In this document: one piece after another, positions 11,771 to 23,872 of the stretch | Position numbering within the stretch: the first letter of the stretch is position 1 | Layout: every line of letters begins with the position of its first letter | Program-made: the position numbers and the translations under genes | Assembly: GCA_000827205.1 (NCBI GenBank) | Contig: KN832574.1 | Coordinates: 62,001-126,000, forward strand | Source of the DNA: Plicaturopsis crispa FD-325 SS-3 | Lineage: Eukaryota > Basidiomycota > Agaricomycetes > Amylocorticiales > Amylocorticiaceae | Length of the DNA: 64,000 nucleotides | Reading direction: 5' to 3' | The notes under the pieces: model-generated | Told to the model about the DNA's origin: nothing | What the model saw: the letters and a program-made list of their open reading frames with translations, nothing else | Databases searched by the model: none

Positions 11771-12566
11771 TCACTTTTCCTCCGTGACATCTCGTTTGCG
11801 CTTCTTCGCCTGGCTGGGACCTGGTTCCGAGTTGTCCTGTCTCTCAGAGGGCTCGATGCGGTTGAGTGCCCGTATTTTGACGTTGCGCTCCGATGGAGGC
11901 GTGAGGACTGCAGCTGAAGTAGACGGTGAGTGATTCGAGGTGCGTGTCCGGAGGCGAGGAAGGTCGGGGTCGACGGATGCGTTTACCAGGTCGGGTTCAC
12001 CTGGAATCATTGCCCATGACTTGCGCTTTGTAACACGCTGGGATGACAACGTTCTATTAGTTATCGTGCACGAAACATTTAGCGCTTAAGACTCACTTGG
12101 GCACCCTCGTGATTTGGCCCTGCACTAGCGCTGGCATCCTCAGCAGCGTCTTCGTCGGGGTGCGGAGAGTTGTCGCGTACGTCCTTGGGAGCGGCGACAG
12201 GCGCGTTAGCGACTTCAATGTCGTTCGGCATCTACATACAACATCTCTATTTCAATGTCGATTGCAACGATTGCTAGCATCGGTACTCACCATTGCAGTT
12301 AACGCCTCATTCTCCCTCCGAAGGTCATTCCGCTTCGTTTTCAAAATATTGATCTCATTCCTGAGCGCGACGTTGGTGATCTCGGAATCGTGCAGCATAG
12401 AACAGAAGGCATCGCGCTCTGCTTTTATCTCAGGCATGGTTGCAACGCGTGCGACGAGCTGTGCCTTTTCTGCGCGCAGCCGTTCGATGAGGGCTCGCTG
12501 TTCGGCTATTCGGGCCTGCAATGTCGCCGCAAATGGCTTGACATCGCGCTTGGAATCAATAGACAT
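11771..12566 (-). CDS. Coiled-coil protein with C-terminal basic nuclear localisation-like motif
   Basis: Three exons (complement of 11771-12037, 12097-12231, 12291-12566) join in phase to 225 residues. Residues 1-92 form a continuous predicted coiled coil with heptad-spaced Leu and Ile (LQARIAEQRALIERLRAEKA, later NEINILKTKRNDLRRENEAL). The middle is acidic and Pro-rich (DNSPHPDEDAAEDASAG), and the end is disordered with AKKRKRDVTEE, a classic monopartite nuclear localisation pattern. I do not recognise an orthologous family; a bZIP is unlikely because no basic region precedes the zipper-like helix. A nuclear scaffold or transcription cofactor role would be inference only. Confidence 0.75.
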
Positions 12567-13436
12567 AGACTAGACAGATGAAGCTCAAGGATCTTGCGTT
12601 GAAGACCACTAGGTTCTCAGCGAAGACAAGGAGAATGGAGGTGAGTTTGGGGCCGTTCGTGGCGGTTGAGGACAAGATCAGTCGCGAAATTTCAGCGACA
12701 GCGCGACGTCGACGTCAATCGAGTCGAGGCCGTTCGTTGAAACTTGACAACACGGACTGGACACGGACTCTCCACTCTTTTGCACAACTGCTCTTCATAA
12801 ATCGCATTGTAATCTGTATCTCTCCTTCAAGTTATAGACACCAATCAAGAACTTTCTGTCTGTGCAAACGCCGGTGTTTTTTGAGATATCTGCGATTGAC
12901 CTGGGATCGTACGCATGCAGCTATCATCTCGCGACGCCTGCGATACCTGAACACTCAAAATCAGTGTTTTGACGAGCTCGAGAGTTGACGGAAGCTTGTA
13001 GGCATTAAGGTCATAAATCGGAACTGGTAAGTAGATATCCTTGTCCGTTTCGGTATGTGACTCTTACTGCGGGCGTCAGGTCCACACGCGTTTGCTCGTC
13101 AACCGCGCAGTTCACGTCCAGGCCACGTCAATCTCTCCTTGTCGCAGCGCGAAACTGCATGTAGAGAGACAGGCCATACTCTGTATCCGTGGATTTGGAG
13201 ATAAAGAGAGGTACGCTCGCGGATCCGCATACGGGGATTGATCACTAAGGACTACAGGTTGGTTTCGTGTACTTCGTTCGAAGGATTTCCCACACAACCA
13301 TACCGCCGCTGTAGCCAGACATAGGTGTGTTCTGAAACTCCCCTGTCGTTTCAGACGATCGCGAGACGCTCACTGTGTTATCACATAAGTATCTTTCATA
13401 CGACCTGGCAAAACAAGAGATATCAAGCTTACGGAT
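12567..13436. other. Shared 5' region between divergent coiled-coil gene and OXR1
   Basis: The two flanking genes point away from each other, so these 870 bases hold both promoters. No coding frame with codon bias was found. Confidence 0.45.
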
Positions 13437-15185
13437 ATGCCGAGACCACTGCGTGACATTCCTCCGCTAATCCCCCTACCAGTATCCAAGGATGCGGAGG
13501 CAGATGCTGAAGCGGACGCCGATAAATTCGCGACGCTGTTCGAGCCCAGCACGCCGCGCGCGTCTCCAATTTTCCCTGCTGCCGACGCGTCTTCATACCC
13601 ACGGCAATCGCACCCCCGCACTCCAGGGTCTGCAAGCTCTGATTTTGGCGCGTTCGTAGGCGTCCCTGTTGACCGCGATCCACTATCCCTCGACAACGAC
13701 GGTTTTGGGGACTTCGGCTCGGCGCCTGCTGCAAACGACGGCAGCGGGTTCCCAAGCTTAGATTTCTTCGATAATGCAAGACGCGCCTCCGAAGCGAATA
13801 AGCATCAGGTGCTAGACGAGCTCCTTGCGCATGAGGACGACCCACTCTACAATTGGATGCACCCAGTGCGACAGGGGAACAATGCAGAACGGACCGGCGG
13901 GGAAGACCTATTATTGGATTTACGGCCAGCCACGCCACCTCCGCGTTCACCTTCCGTTCCCGCCTCCCCTCCTCGCGACGACCCAACAGACATGGCACGG
14001 CCGTCCCTACCCCGCTCGACGACCTCGCCGCCACCGCTCTCCTCGTCAAACTCGTACGGCAGTATTGGCACGCTCTCGTCGCGGTTCATGTCTACTCTGC
14101 TGTCCACGTCGCGCGCGGCGCCGGCGAGCACTTCGCCCGATGCCCACCGTGCCCGGGACACGCAGTTCACGCACGAGCACGGCGCCTCCGAGCCCTTGCG
14201 CACGCACTCGCAATCGCACATGCCCATACACGCACAGACGCTTCCCGCCTCCTCTGCCCCGTCCACCTTCCTCCAATCCTCGGCCATCTCCCACGGCACG
14301 CCGTTCGGTGCACCGCTACCCGTGCAGGCATCCGGCGCCCCGGGGTTTTCTATCGCGCAGGACCGCGCGTGGGACAAAAAAGGGTTTTCCGACGACTTCG
14401 ACCGCGAGAAGGTCGAGCGGCGGAGCCTGACGCTCGCCGGGCGCGGAGCAGCTACAACCGCTGTGCTCTCCACGACGCTCGCCGACCTCGTGCGTACCTT
14501 CTGCTCTCTCTATCTACCAATCTCACCGCACCCTGTAGATCCGGCCATACTGCCCGGCGCTGGCGCGGCTGCCGCGCACCTGGTCGCTGCTGTACAGCCT
14601 CGACCAGCACGGGATCTCGCTGAAGACGCTGTACACGCGGTGCTCGCTAGACTTCCGGGCGCAGCAGAAGGGGAAGGGCACGGCGCTCGTAGGCGAGGCA
14701 GGGATGCTGCTCGTCGTGCGAGATGCCGGCGATGCGGTGTTCGGTGCGTTTGTGGGCGACGGGATTAGGTGCGAGAAGGGGTATTATGGGAGTGGGGAGT
14801 CGTGAGTGGGCGCTCTCGCGACGACAATCTTCTGCTAATGTGTTGTCCGCGGCGCAGGTTTTTGTGGAAGTATGTTGACGGCAAATTGCGGGTCTTCAAG
14901 TGGACGGGGCGTAATGACTACGTTGCATTATGCGAACCAGATTACATTTCCTTCGGGGGAGGGTGCGTACAACATCCATTTCTTATAACTTCCTACTTTG
15001 AAACCCGTGCTCACATCGTCTCCTCGACTATTTGCAGAGACGGACACTACGGCTTATACCTGGATGACACGCTATACGACGGATCGTCTGCACGATGTCC
15101 CACGTTCGACAATGAGCCGCTTGGCTCTGGTGTAGGAAAGACGTTCGAATGTGTCGGGCTGGAGGTGTGGGGCATAGGGCCATGA
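13437..15185 (+). CDS. OXR1: TLD-domain protein, oxidation resistance protein 1 (OXR1)
   Basis: Exons 13437-14489, 14539-14801, 14858-14962 and 15038-15185 join in phase to 522 residues. The first ~350 residues are disordered, Ser/Pro-rich and acidic, with DFGAFVG and DGFGDFGSA motifs. The C-terminal TLD domain is complete: WSLLYSLDQHGISLKTLY, FGAFVGDG, FLWKYVDGKLRVFKWTGRND, the glycine-rich FGGG-DGHYGLYLDD, and the final FECVGLEVWGIGP. In known members TLD proteins protect against oxidative damage and bind the V-ATPase. The start is the first ATG of the biased frame; a short upstream exon cannot be excluded. The gene converges with the ferric reductase, 218 bases downstream. Confidence 0.92.
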
Positions 15186-15403
15186 CGAGCGAGTTCCGGA
15201 GACACAACTACACACGCATCGACTGCAGCATATCATGAGCGAACTTGACATTGTATGTATCTTATGTACCTACCTCTCTGACGAAAGGCATATCAAAAGT
15301 AGCATATCCAGACGTGACATCAGTGGTAGGCATCGGGCTCAGGTCGGTAGATGATGTTCGTTAGATTCGTATCGTACATGCAGGACTCAGAGCATACATC
15401 GTG

Positions 15404-17575
15404 TCAAAGCGAAAAAAGTTCAGTGTGCAATGCAACGCCACCCAGCTCGACGCCACGCACAAGCCCGAGACGGGCGACCGCATTATGCGCCTCCCTCGTC
15501 AGCGTCTCCGGCCCACTCGCGCATACCCCCACGCCCCCGCCCGTGCCCACCCACGTCACCTCGGACTTCTCGTCCTCCAACTCGCTCCCCGCCGCCGCCG
15601 TCTGCACGTCCGCACTTGACTTCACAACGCCCGAAGACGCCTCGACGTCCGCTGCCTCGTGACCCGGCGAGACGAGGCTGTTCAGCAGGAGGGCCACGTC
15701 CGGCCGGCGCACGGTGACTTCGGAGTTGGGTATAGGCGGGACGGCCTCGGGGTTGCAGAGGCATGTCACGAAGATGGATATGTGCAGATCGAGCGTCGCG
15801 GAGCGCGCCGTCGCCGTCGCGATCTCCATCAGCATCGGGGCGAACCACTCAATCGACCCTACAACGACCCTGTCAGCCACAACACACCAAAATTGTAGTC
15901 TGCGAGATGTACTCACCGAACGACCTTACACACCACGCAAACTCAATGCGGCGCGTGCGCTCACCGCCCCTGCGCCCGAGGCGCACACAGCGCCCAACGA
16001 TATCGTCGAGCAGCCCAAGCGTAAACGTCGCGCCGCTCCCGCCTGCGACGAGCAGCACGCTCTCATGCCGGCCGAGGTCAACCGCGCACCCACCGTACGG
16101 GCCGTCGAGCATCACTTGCACCTGCGCACCCGCAGGTAAAGGTGTCTGCCCGTCGTCATCGCAGCACGGCGTGGTGCGCTCGCTCTCGGCGGTGGCGTAT
16201 GTGTTGAGGGCACGGGACCAGTCGCCGCGGACGCGCGCGCCGAGGAGGATGCCGCCGGGGGAGGAGAGGCAGGATGTGGATGAAGGTGCGTTGAGGATGG
16301 TTAGCGGGTGCGATTCAAACACGCGCCCGGAGAAAAAGACGCGGAGGCGGACGTGTTGGCCGGCTGTCCAGCCGCCATCGCAGTCGTTCACGCGGATCTG
16401 GTAGTGCGTTAGAGACGGCTTAAATAAAAAATGGTCTTGCTTACAATAGTCATTTGCTTGTCAACAGCATTGAGAGTGGCATCCTTGATGCGGTAGCGGA
16501 ACATGCGCATGAGCACGTCAAGGGCGTAAAGCGCTAGCGGCGGGAATATCCACGGCGATGCGTATATGGTGTGATAACAGATTGTTACGAAAAATGCGAC
16601 GAATGATAGCACACTATGATCGCGTCAATGAGTATACCTTGTGACATGAGATTGGATGTGCTTACTGCACAACGAAGAAGAACTGCCAGAACCATTTTCT
16701 GACGGGCTTGAGACTCGATATGACGATGACGCACAAGAGGGCGAAGGCAGCGACTCCACTGGTTTCCTTCTGAGGGCCGAGGATGGCCAGATCGTATTCG
16801 AGATGATTTCGGATCCACAGTGCACCGTGGACCAGGCCGCAAATGAACATGGCACGGCCAGACCAGCGGTGAATGTAGTTCAGTTTCTCGTAGCCGTGTC
16901 CCGGACCAAGGAGGAGCGAGAGCACGGAGTTCTTGGTGGCAAAGAGGAACACAACGGGTAGCTGTGCAAGTGCAATGAAGCCTGGGCAGGTGTAAGCGCT
17001 ATGGAGAACAAAGTGTAACAAAGGCTCTTACCTGCGCGATTCGGGTTGCTCATTAGCGGTGCGTCTTTGATGATGCAGACGAGGACGATGGCAAGGTAGG
17101 CGGCGATGAGCAGGACTACGACGCCCATCAGCTTCGTCGCAATCAAAACGAGACAGACCTCTCACTTTGACCCAGACACAGCTCTAGTCCAGGAAGACTC
17201 CACAGAAACACACTCCCCACAGTCCTTAACGCCGATGCAATCCGTCTGCCACCCCTTGCGACAGGCTTCTCATGTGGAACGCCATCCTTAATCGCATCAT
17301 AATGCCCCTGCGCATTGAAGTCCTCCCATACACCGAAGAGGCCCGTAAACGCCCTGCGTGATCGCACGGCGCGGGCAAAATGGGGCAGTGACACGAGAAC
17401 GGCGCCGCCCACAACGGACGCCCAGATGATGGAGAACTTGGTCTGCCACGTCGGGTCTACCACATACGAGCTGCGCGACGATTATTTGACCGTTAGATGG
17501 GGCAGAACAATAGACATCATCGACGTACTTGTACTGCTGCAGCGCAGTGGGGATGACGGGCGGGGTGCCGGACAT
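15404..17575 (-). CDS. Ferric/cupric reductase transmembrane component (FRE family)
   Basis: Seven exons (complement of 15404-15858, 15917-16397, 16445-16613, 16666-16981, 17032-17115, 17166-17470, 17529-17575) join in phase to 618 residues. Order of parts: an N-terminal membrane helix, a multi-pass ferric-reductase core (ILLIAAYLAIVLVC, then KLNYIHRWSGRAMFICGLVH, with His residues spaced as haem ligands), and the FAD-binding segment (GQHVRLRVFFSGRVFESHPL, containing the HPLTI-type HPF motif). The NAD(P)H domain follows (VMLDGPYGG, then LLVAGGSGATFTLGLL). It moves electrons from cytosolic NADPH across the plasma membrane to Fe(III) or Cu(II). The intron 17116-17165 must use the acceptor at GTCGTAG; an earlier AG breaks the frame. 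The copper transporter lies just upstream on the same strand. Confidence 0.93.
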
Positions 17576-18077
17576 GGTGGTCGTAAACAGCCGGTCGTGA
17601 CGACTCGTGCTAGGAGTGGGGTGTAAACGTCGTCTAGAGTGTTTTGTCCAGCGCTGGGGACAGTATGCGCGGGGACGACGGACGGTACAGGTGCAAGTAA
17701 AGAGCAAACGAGAAAATAGGAGTTCTCTTCGCAACGGCTCAGCCACTTTGACGAAACCGGATCGTGGGCAGAAAAACTTTTTCTATCCTTCCCTGCGTGA
17801 GTACGCAGACGCAAGGGGGCCTTCCCTACGGAGGAGGAAGAAGGAGCAAAATACGGTGACCTGCTGGGGCGGTAGAGAAATCCGCAGCACTATCTATGCA
17901 GGGCAGTCTAGTAAGAGACTACAAACATCAATCATACTGTGATAAACCCATTTCAACTTGATATGTGCAATTGGGGTCAAAGTTCATCGTAAAGTCGTTA
18001 CTCAGAGCGTTCATACACTCCAAGCATGATACATGTACTGTACAAGATAGCAAGCAAGTCCATAGCTGCGAAGCGTA

Positions 18078-18673
18078 TCACGAGAGGTGGGCGCCGGCGC
18101 TCGTAAACCTTCCGAACAGCATCTCGCCCACCCCGAGCCCAACGAGCAGCGACATGATGAAACCCAACTGGAAAGTCCTGACGTACGACAGAGCCCGTGT
18201 CAGCTAGCTGCCGTGCAGAGAGGAGGCTGAGACGTACATGACTGTCAACATAAACGCATACCCTAGCGCACTCTGCGCGATCTGCATCACCCCCCGCGCC
18301 ACGTCGTGCGCAGCGATGAACGGCGGTGCCTTGCGCACCCTGAGCAGAGGCGTCCGTCCATTCGCTTGTGGTAGCCCTACACTCTCGCTCTTCTTCTCCG
18401 AATACGCAATCTCCGCTCTGATATTGCCGATGCCGATTAAGCACCCTGACAACACAGGTATGCGGGGAGGGGGCGAACGTACCTAGCGGCCCAGTGCACT
18501 TCCATGACCGCACGGCACGCGCCAATCCAGCGCTCGATAATCGCGAGCAGGAAGAGCCCGATGCATGTGCCGACCATGGCGCCTGTGCTAGCCGGAACCC
18601 AGCCATCAAACCACAGGATGTCGCCGGGCGTAAAGTGCAGGTACGGTTTCATAGTGCCCGAGGCCATTGTCAT
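18078..18673 (-). CDS. Ctr-type copper transporter; possible longer form interrupted by TGA
   Basis: Three exons (complement of 18078-18177, 18238-18417, 18483-18673) give 156 residues. The Ctr hallmarks are an outward Met-rich N-terminus (MTMASGTM), TM1 (HFTPGDILWFDGWVPASTGA, then CIGLFLLAIIERW), TM2 with the MxxxM-like region (AARGVMQ-type helix ending YAFMLTVMTFQLGFIMS) and TM3 with the GxxxG helix (LLVGLGVGEMLFG). It imports Cu(I), probably as a trimer. The same frame continues upstream to an ATG at 18856, encoding a signal-peptide-like segment and MDMSMDGDTS, a Mets motif, but TGA at 18697-18695 interrupts it and no usable AG acceptor exists in between. The ferric reductase downstream would supply Cu(I). 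Confidence 0.85.
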
Positions 18674-18856
18674 GCGTGCAGACCCAGGACACGGTCAGCC
18701 GGTTTGCTCTAGCACAGAAAGTGGTACTGCAGACGTATCTCCATCCATGGACATGTCCATGCCGTTCGAGTCTGCTATCGCGCATGGCAGTGCAGCGAGG
18801 TGAAATGCTAAGAGTGCGACAGACATGGCTGCTGAGCATCGTCGGTAGGCTTGCAT
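18674..18856 (-). pseudogene. In-frame Met-rich 5' extension of the copper transporter, separated by one TGA
   Basis: From ATG 18856 the frame encodes a hydrophobic leader (SVALLAFHLAALPCAIA), then SNGMDMSMDGDTSAVPLSV. Ctr proteins commonly have such an extracellular Mets segment. It is in the same frame as the transporter exon but ends at TGA 18697-18695. It could be a lost N-terminus, a sequencing error, a read-through site or an upstream ORF. Confidence 0.5.
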
Positions 18857-20311
18857 GATAGTAAAAATGGTGCAGCCAAAGCAAGGCGAAATCGCAAGAG
18901 CAGGAGTACTTGACAGAAAGTGAAGAGCAGCCGTAAAGAGACAAAAACGGGAGGGGCGAAGATCAAAGATTGAGGCGTGGGAAAATATAAATCGTTGCTA
19001 CGGTCTGCCGGCTCGGCAAAGCGAGTTTTCCCTCAGTCCCGCGGTCCCGTCGCGGACCAATTGGACGTCGAGCCGCAGCACATTCATCCTTCAGTCCCTC
19101 TGCGAAGTCAGAGCTGTGTGCGGCAGGCATGCACCGAATGCGAGAGGAGAGTAGGATCGCAAGAGTAACCGGACAGCACCAGAAAATTGACAACGATAGC
19201 CAATGGGCTATACTTGCACCGTCGAAAGCCGGTTCAAAGCAGCAAGAATAGAAGAGAAAGCCACTGAGAGCGGCCACCGACGACCGATCGTGGGTACGGT
19301 TTCCCCGAGTCATTCCCCGAGTAAAGGTCGGGTAACAACGGAAAGGATCGATACGCACGACGGGCTGCCGTAGGCGGTCAGAGTGAGGACCTACCGATGT
19401 GTTCTACGATACGGTCGGCCAAGAGACACGGGGATACCGGCGAGGCGACGATGTACGATGGAGCAGAAGAGGCGGTCAAGCGGTCGTCGAAGTACCGAGG
19501 TTCGGTCGAGGATATTTCGAGGAAGCGGCATCGGTTCGAAGCATACGGGCGCGGACTGTGATCGAAGGCGTGGGGAGGGCGCATTGGGTGGCAAAGGCGA
19601 GGTTCAGGTTCGTGAGGACTACGCTCGCACTTCACCTGCCTATGCCGTCGTGGTGCAGGATGTCGCGGAGTTGTCGATAGAAAATGGATGTCGAGCGATC
19701 CCAGCAAAAACTCCGGATGATTTTCGACGACAGTATAACCTGAAGCATTATTGAATCCATCGGACCCGGGTGCACAGGCAAGGAGACACATGAAACCAGG
19801 AGTCGAGGCAGGTGCTCAGCGGTTTGATTGTAAGCGTGTCGGGACAATACTGCCAGGATCTTGAGGCAGAAAACGGACTGCGAGCGTTGACCAGAGGACT
19901 CGAACGGCAGCAACTAGGCGATGCGCGGTGCCAAGTTCTGCCTTCCGTACGAGGCCCGTCAACCTAATGGCAAGCGAAGAGTAGCGTTCAAGCGATGGCA
20001 GAAGGTATCGCTCCGGAGGGCGTAGCGGATGGCAGTAGAAAAACGAGTGCAGCACACAGGCAACGCAGTGAGGGTGGAAGGTCAAGCAGAGAGGCTGCGC
20101 TGCACAACCGCGCGAGCGGATTGCGCCTTTTTTGCGGTGGCGTGGGATTTCTGCGGGGTTACTCCGATTGGTCAATAAATGCCTCGGCGAAATTGACATG
20201 TTTGAACTTCGCCGAGCTCAAGGACAAGTCCATTTACCCAACATTTACCGCTACAAGTGTTTCTGTTATTTAGATTTCTCGCAGCGACGTCCACAATCTC
20301 CCGGACGCAGA
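18857..20311. other. Intergenic stretch without a supported gene
   Basis: Several overlapping ORFs of 60-140 codons exist on both strands between 18960 and 20200, but none has recognisable motifs and they compete with each other in all frames. I see no gene here. Confidence 0.5.
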
Positions 20312-21448
20312 ATGTCTGCGAGGACGCTGCGGCGGTGTGCCGCACGTCAAGCTCAAGACGTTTACGGCCCACCACTGACGTGGACATGGCTACATGCCAA
20401 CCGACATTGGACATGGATCAGCCTCCGACGCCAATACTCGACGGAGCCACCTAATGCGCCCCAAACCCCTCAGACGCTATATGATATCCTGGGTGTCAAC
20501 AAAAATGCATCCTCCGCGCAGATCAAGGTGCGTAAAAGTAGCACATAGGTGATTTCATGGCGTTAGCTCACTAGTGCAGATTTCAGTCTAGATTTTACGA
20601 AGTGTGTTTGGCCTTCAGCTCTTGGGAACGCGATGCAGGATTGCTGATAGCTGTATAGATGGCGAAGATGTACCATCCCGACTTCAATCCATCGGGGCGT
20701 GATACATACGAGCGGGCGAATATCGCATATCGGACGTTGACGGACAACGGGGAGCGGTGCGTATCGCTATCTCCCATATAAGCTAGCACGAAACTCACCA
20801 GCATGGGTTTATAGGAAAGCGTATGATAAACGGCTGAAGAAAACGTCGGCGAAAGCCGTACAGGCACGTTCCACGAAAACAAAACAAAAACCAACGTCCA
20901 CTTCTCAATCACAGCCTCTTTCCGAGACCAAGACTGCCCGAGCCTCCCCACCACCACCGCACCCCAAAGGCGCACCCAGTACGAAGCCACCACCGCCTCC
21001 TCGCGCAACACGAGCTTCTATATACGCAACCTTCACATCCGGTCCGCGGCAAGCACCGCGACCTGCGCCGCGACCTCCCCAGTCGCCACTAGCGTCCAGT
21101 CCGAAGGAAACCCCTGCGCCCCAACCACCCCGCAGCGAGTCCCTCCGCGATTTCGCGAAGGCTTATGCAGTCCGTCAGCTCGAATTCGGCTTTTATTATC
21201 CCACGGGCGTCGAGGAGCCCATCCAGATGCAGCTCTCCGACCCGCGGTGGCTCGAGCGGCGTTTCAACGCCACCAGAGCCACGATGCTAAACGCGTTCGT
21301 CCTTGATTGCCAGCCGCGCTTCGAGGAGGATTTCCCTTCGTACGAGGACTGGCTGCACTGTCGGGAAGAGACCGTCTCCGGCATCACGCAGGCGTTCGGT
21401 TGGCCGATCGAGCCTAAATCTACTCGTACTCGTAGTTGGATAGTATAA
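20312..21448 (+). CDS. Mitochondrial-type J-domain protein 1 (DnaJ family)
   Basis: Four exons, 20312-20527, 20587-20601 (15 bases), 20659-20756 and 20815-21448, join in phase to 320 residues. The N-terminus is basic, without acidic residues, and ends in LRRQYST, a typical mitochondrial cleavage context. The J domain is LYDILGVNKNASSAQIK + SRFYE (micro-exon) + MAKMYHPDFNPSG, with the catalytic HPD intact, then AYRTLTDNGERKAYDKRL. Without the micro-exon helix II would be five residues short. The rest is Pro- and Ser-rich low complexity and a conserved C-terminal end (RWLERRFNATRATMLNAF). It should stimulate an Hsp70, probably the mitochondrial one. It is followed by a second J gene at 21739; a closer relative is at 31054-32192. 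Confidence 0.88.
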
Positions 21449-21738
21449 TACACTGATGAACAGTCTAAATGTGAGCAAGCATGTATTATTGGGCAGGTTC
21501 GTGTACATAAGTTGGACGAATTGGCCCTCATGATACAATTCCTATTCCCTAACGGTCTTCATGCATGATGGTAGTACGCACTGGTATTGCGCATTCGTGC
21601 ACGAATTGCGTCTGGAAGGCGTCAGAGGCTGACCTTGGTCCCACATAAATGAACCCTCCAGTATTACCAAATAAGAATATGGTAAGTATTCTACGGTGTT
21701 TGCCAAGTGTTTGCCATGGCAGGCGGACGTTATTGTCG

Positions 21739-22910
21739 ATGTCCTTTTCGTTCTCCACTCGCCTTGCAGCTGTCGACCGCCTCGCTCAGACTGCTGGCCC
21801 CCACATCTGCCGTCGCTATGCCTCTCGGAAACGCAAACAAATCAAAATCGATATGTCGACATATTACACGACCCTAGGCGTGACACCAGAGTCAGAGCTA
21901 CACGAGATCGAGGTACGCGCAAGATACATTGTCGTTCGTCGCGGGCACCTCTGAGCTATGGAACACAGAGCAAGTACTTTGAGGTGCGTCGGCCCTCGTT
22001 TCTCAGTGCTTCGTTCACTTATATGTGTCGGAAAGCTCGCAAAACAGCTGCATGTCGATCACAACCAAGATAAACGTGCGCGCGTTCAGTTCGATGCCGT
22101 CGTGAAAGCAGCTACGGTCCTCCGGGATCCTGAACAACGGTAAGTCCACTCTTTCATGCAGACTTTCCAGGCCACATGATAACATCCGTGCGCGGCGGCA
22201 GGAAACTGTATAACCACCGACTGCGCGAGCGACGCGACGACGCCATCCTGAGAGCCTTCAAAAAATCGGGGCCGCCGCCACCAAAGGTCAACCCCGAGCT
22301 ACAATTCATCAGGGCGCAGATGCGGGCAAACGCCGAGGAGAGGAAGAAGCCTGGGAGCAAGCCCAAGAAAAAGGTGCCCGGAGAGCCGGATCTGGGGTCT
22401 ACCATCCGTCGCGTGCTCGGGTTGGGACGGCGACGGGTGCGGCTTGAGGCGGAGAGTCATAGTGCGCAGACCTCCACGTTCCAGACGAAATTTCCTACGG
22501 CGCAGAAGAAGACCGCGACGGACCTGAAGTACGAGGCCATGCGGAAGGAGGTGTTGCGGCGGGAGGCGCTAGAGCGTGCGAGCGCCGTGGCGCGAATAGA
22601 GAAGATGATCAAAGAGGAAAAGGCACGGCGGGAAAAGGAGGAGGCAGAGAAGACTGCTGCTGCCGTGGCAGAAGCAGAGGCGAAGGTGAAGTGGGAAAAG
22701 GACCAAGCGGCGCGAGCGGCAGAGCTGGAACAGCTGGCAAGGCAGGAGCAGGCACTCAAGCAGGCGCTGGGTATTTTGGAGAAGGAAAGAGAAGAGATGC
22801 GCAGGGCAAAGCGGAAGAAGGCGGTACGGTGGTTGTCTGGATTGGTTGTCTCAGGGACCATATTATATACGGGATGGACTAGCGAACCTTCAGACACCGA
22901 CGGTCCGTAA
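21739..22910 (+). CDS. J-domain protein 2 with HVD in place of HPD and a C-terminal membrane segment
   Basis: Exons 21739-21912, 21969-21983 (15 bases), 22036-22139 and 22202-22910 join in phase to 333 residues. The N-terminus (MSFSFSTRLAAVDRLAQTAG, then ICRRYASRKRK) looks mitochondrial. The J domain reads YYTTLGVTPESELHEIE + SKYFE (micro-exon) + LAKQLHVDHNQDK, so the HPD loop is HVD. A long charged coiled coil follows (about residues 170-300, rich in EKE and ARREKEEAEK), then a hydrophobic span VRWLSGLVVSGTILYTGW near the end. Loss of Pro from HPD usually abolishes Hsp70 stimulation, so this may be a J-like regulator, as in Pam16-type proteins. An ATG at 21649 is also in frame. Confidence 0.82.
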
Positions 22911-23872
22911 ACTCTGTCAATCCTGCGCATCTCTAATGCATCTCATTGACTGTCCGTATTTGGAATGCAACCAAGTTCAGAACCTTATTTTGAGGCAATT
23001 AGTTCGACCTCTACTGCGGTACATGTCAGGCTACCTCCGCATCGTTGACGGCGCCAAATGATCACTTCTGCTAATGTTCTAGCATCAATTCCCAAGTAGT
23101 CGCACAGCGACGCGCTTGTAATGGAAAGCAATGCTTCAATTGACCGCGGCTAAACGCCGTTTGAAGCGCATCCACGCGACCCCAGGGCATTGAAATCACG
23201 ACCGGTGAGTCGAACACAATGAAAATATGCTGTGACCGCATCGATTTAATCCCATGGATAAATGTACAAGGCGTTACTCGGGGAGGATGTAGGATACAAC
23301 CGCTACGGTGGAGCGTGAGGCCTGTGTGGCCGATCGGCTACCGTAACCTAGGCTGCTATCTGACAAACCGAGGGCACATGAATCGTACCGTGTGGAGAGA
23401 GTGCCGGAGAGTCGCTCACCTCCTCTACATGGACATCGGAACTTGTAAATTTTTTGCGCTTCATTCCCTCTTCGTTGCGTGTCACTTCTAAACTTACCAT
23501 TTTCATTAGCAGGTGTTATCTGTTTACAATCATCGACGAGCATTATAGCTCGCTGTCCTGAGATAGATTTGCCTGCCTCGAGCACTCGTCAGTGGATTTA
23601 TGTACGCAGAATTGCAGAAAGAAACGCAACGGCCAAGAATTCTTATCCGTCACTCGTGGGTCGTGTCAACAGGTCATCGTAAACGGTTCAAATCCACATA
23701 GTAAGTACATTCAGTCACTCAAATCATTGCCAATCCCAGAAAAGAGAAAACTTGACGGTCAATTCTCATGACATTCGTCTTCGGAGTCTGGCTCAAAGCC
23801 TGCTAGCTAAAAATGAGCACATTCAGTTACTTACACTTCAGGAATATAGGAAATGACGGGTACGGACCGTGT
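22911..23872. other. Intergenic stretch without a supported gene
   Basis: Only short unbiased ORFs are present; I see nothing conserved or repeated. Confidence 0.5.

Noticed and set aside
18960-20200. Cluster of overlapping ORFs on both strands
   Set aside because: Six-way overlap, no codon bias and no similarity to anything recognised; treated as intergenic.
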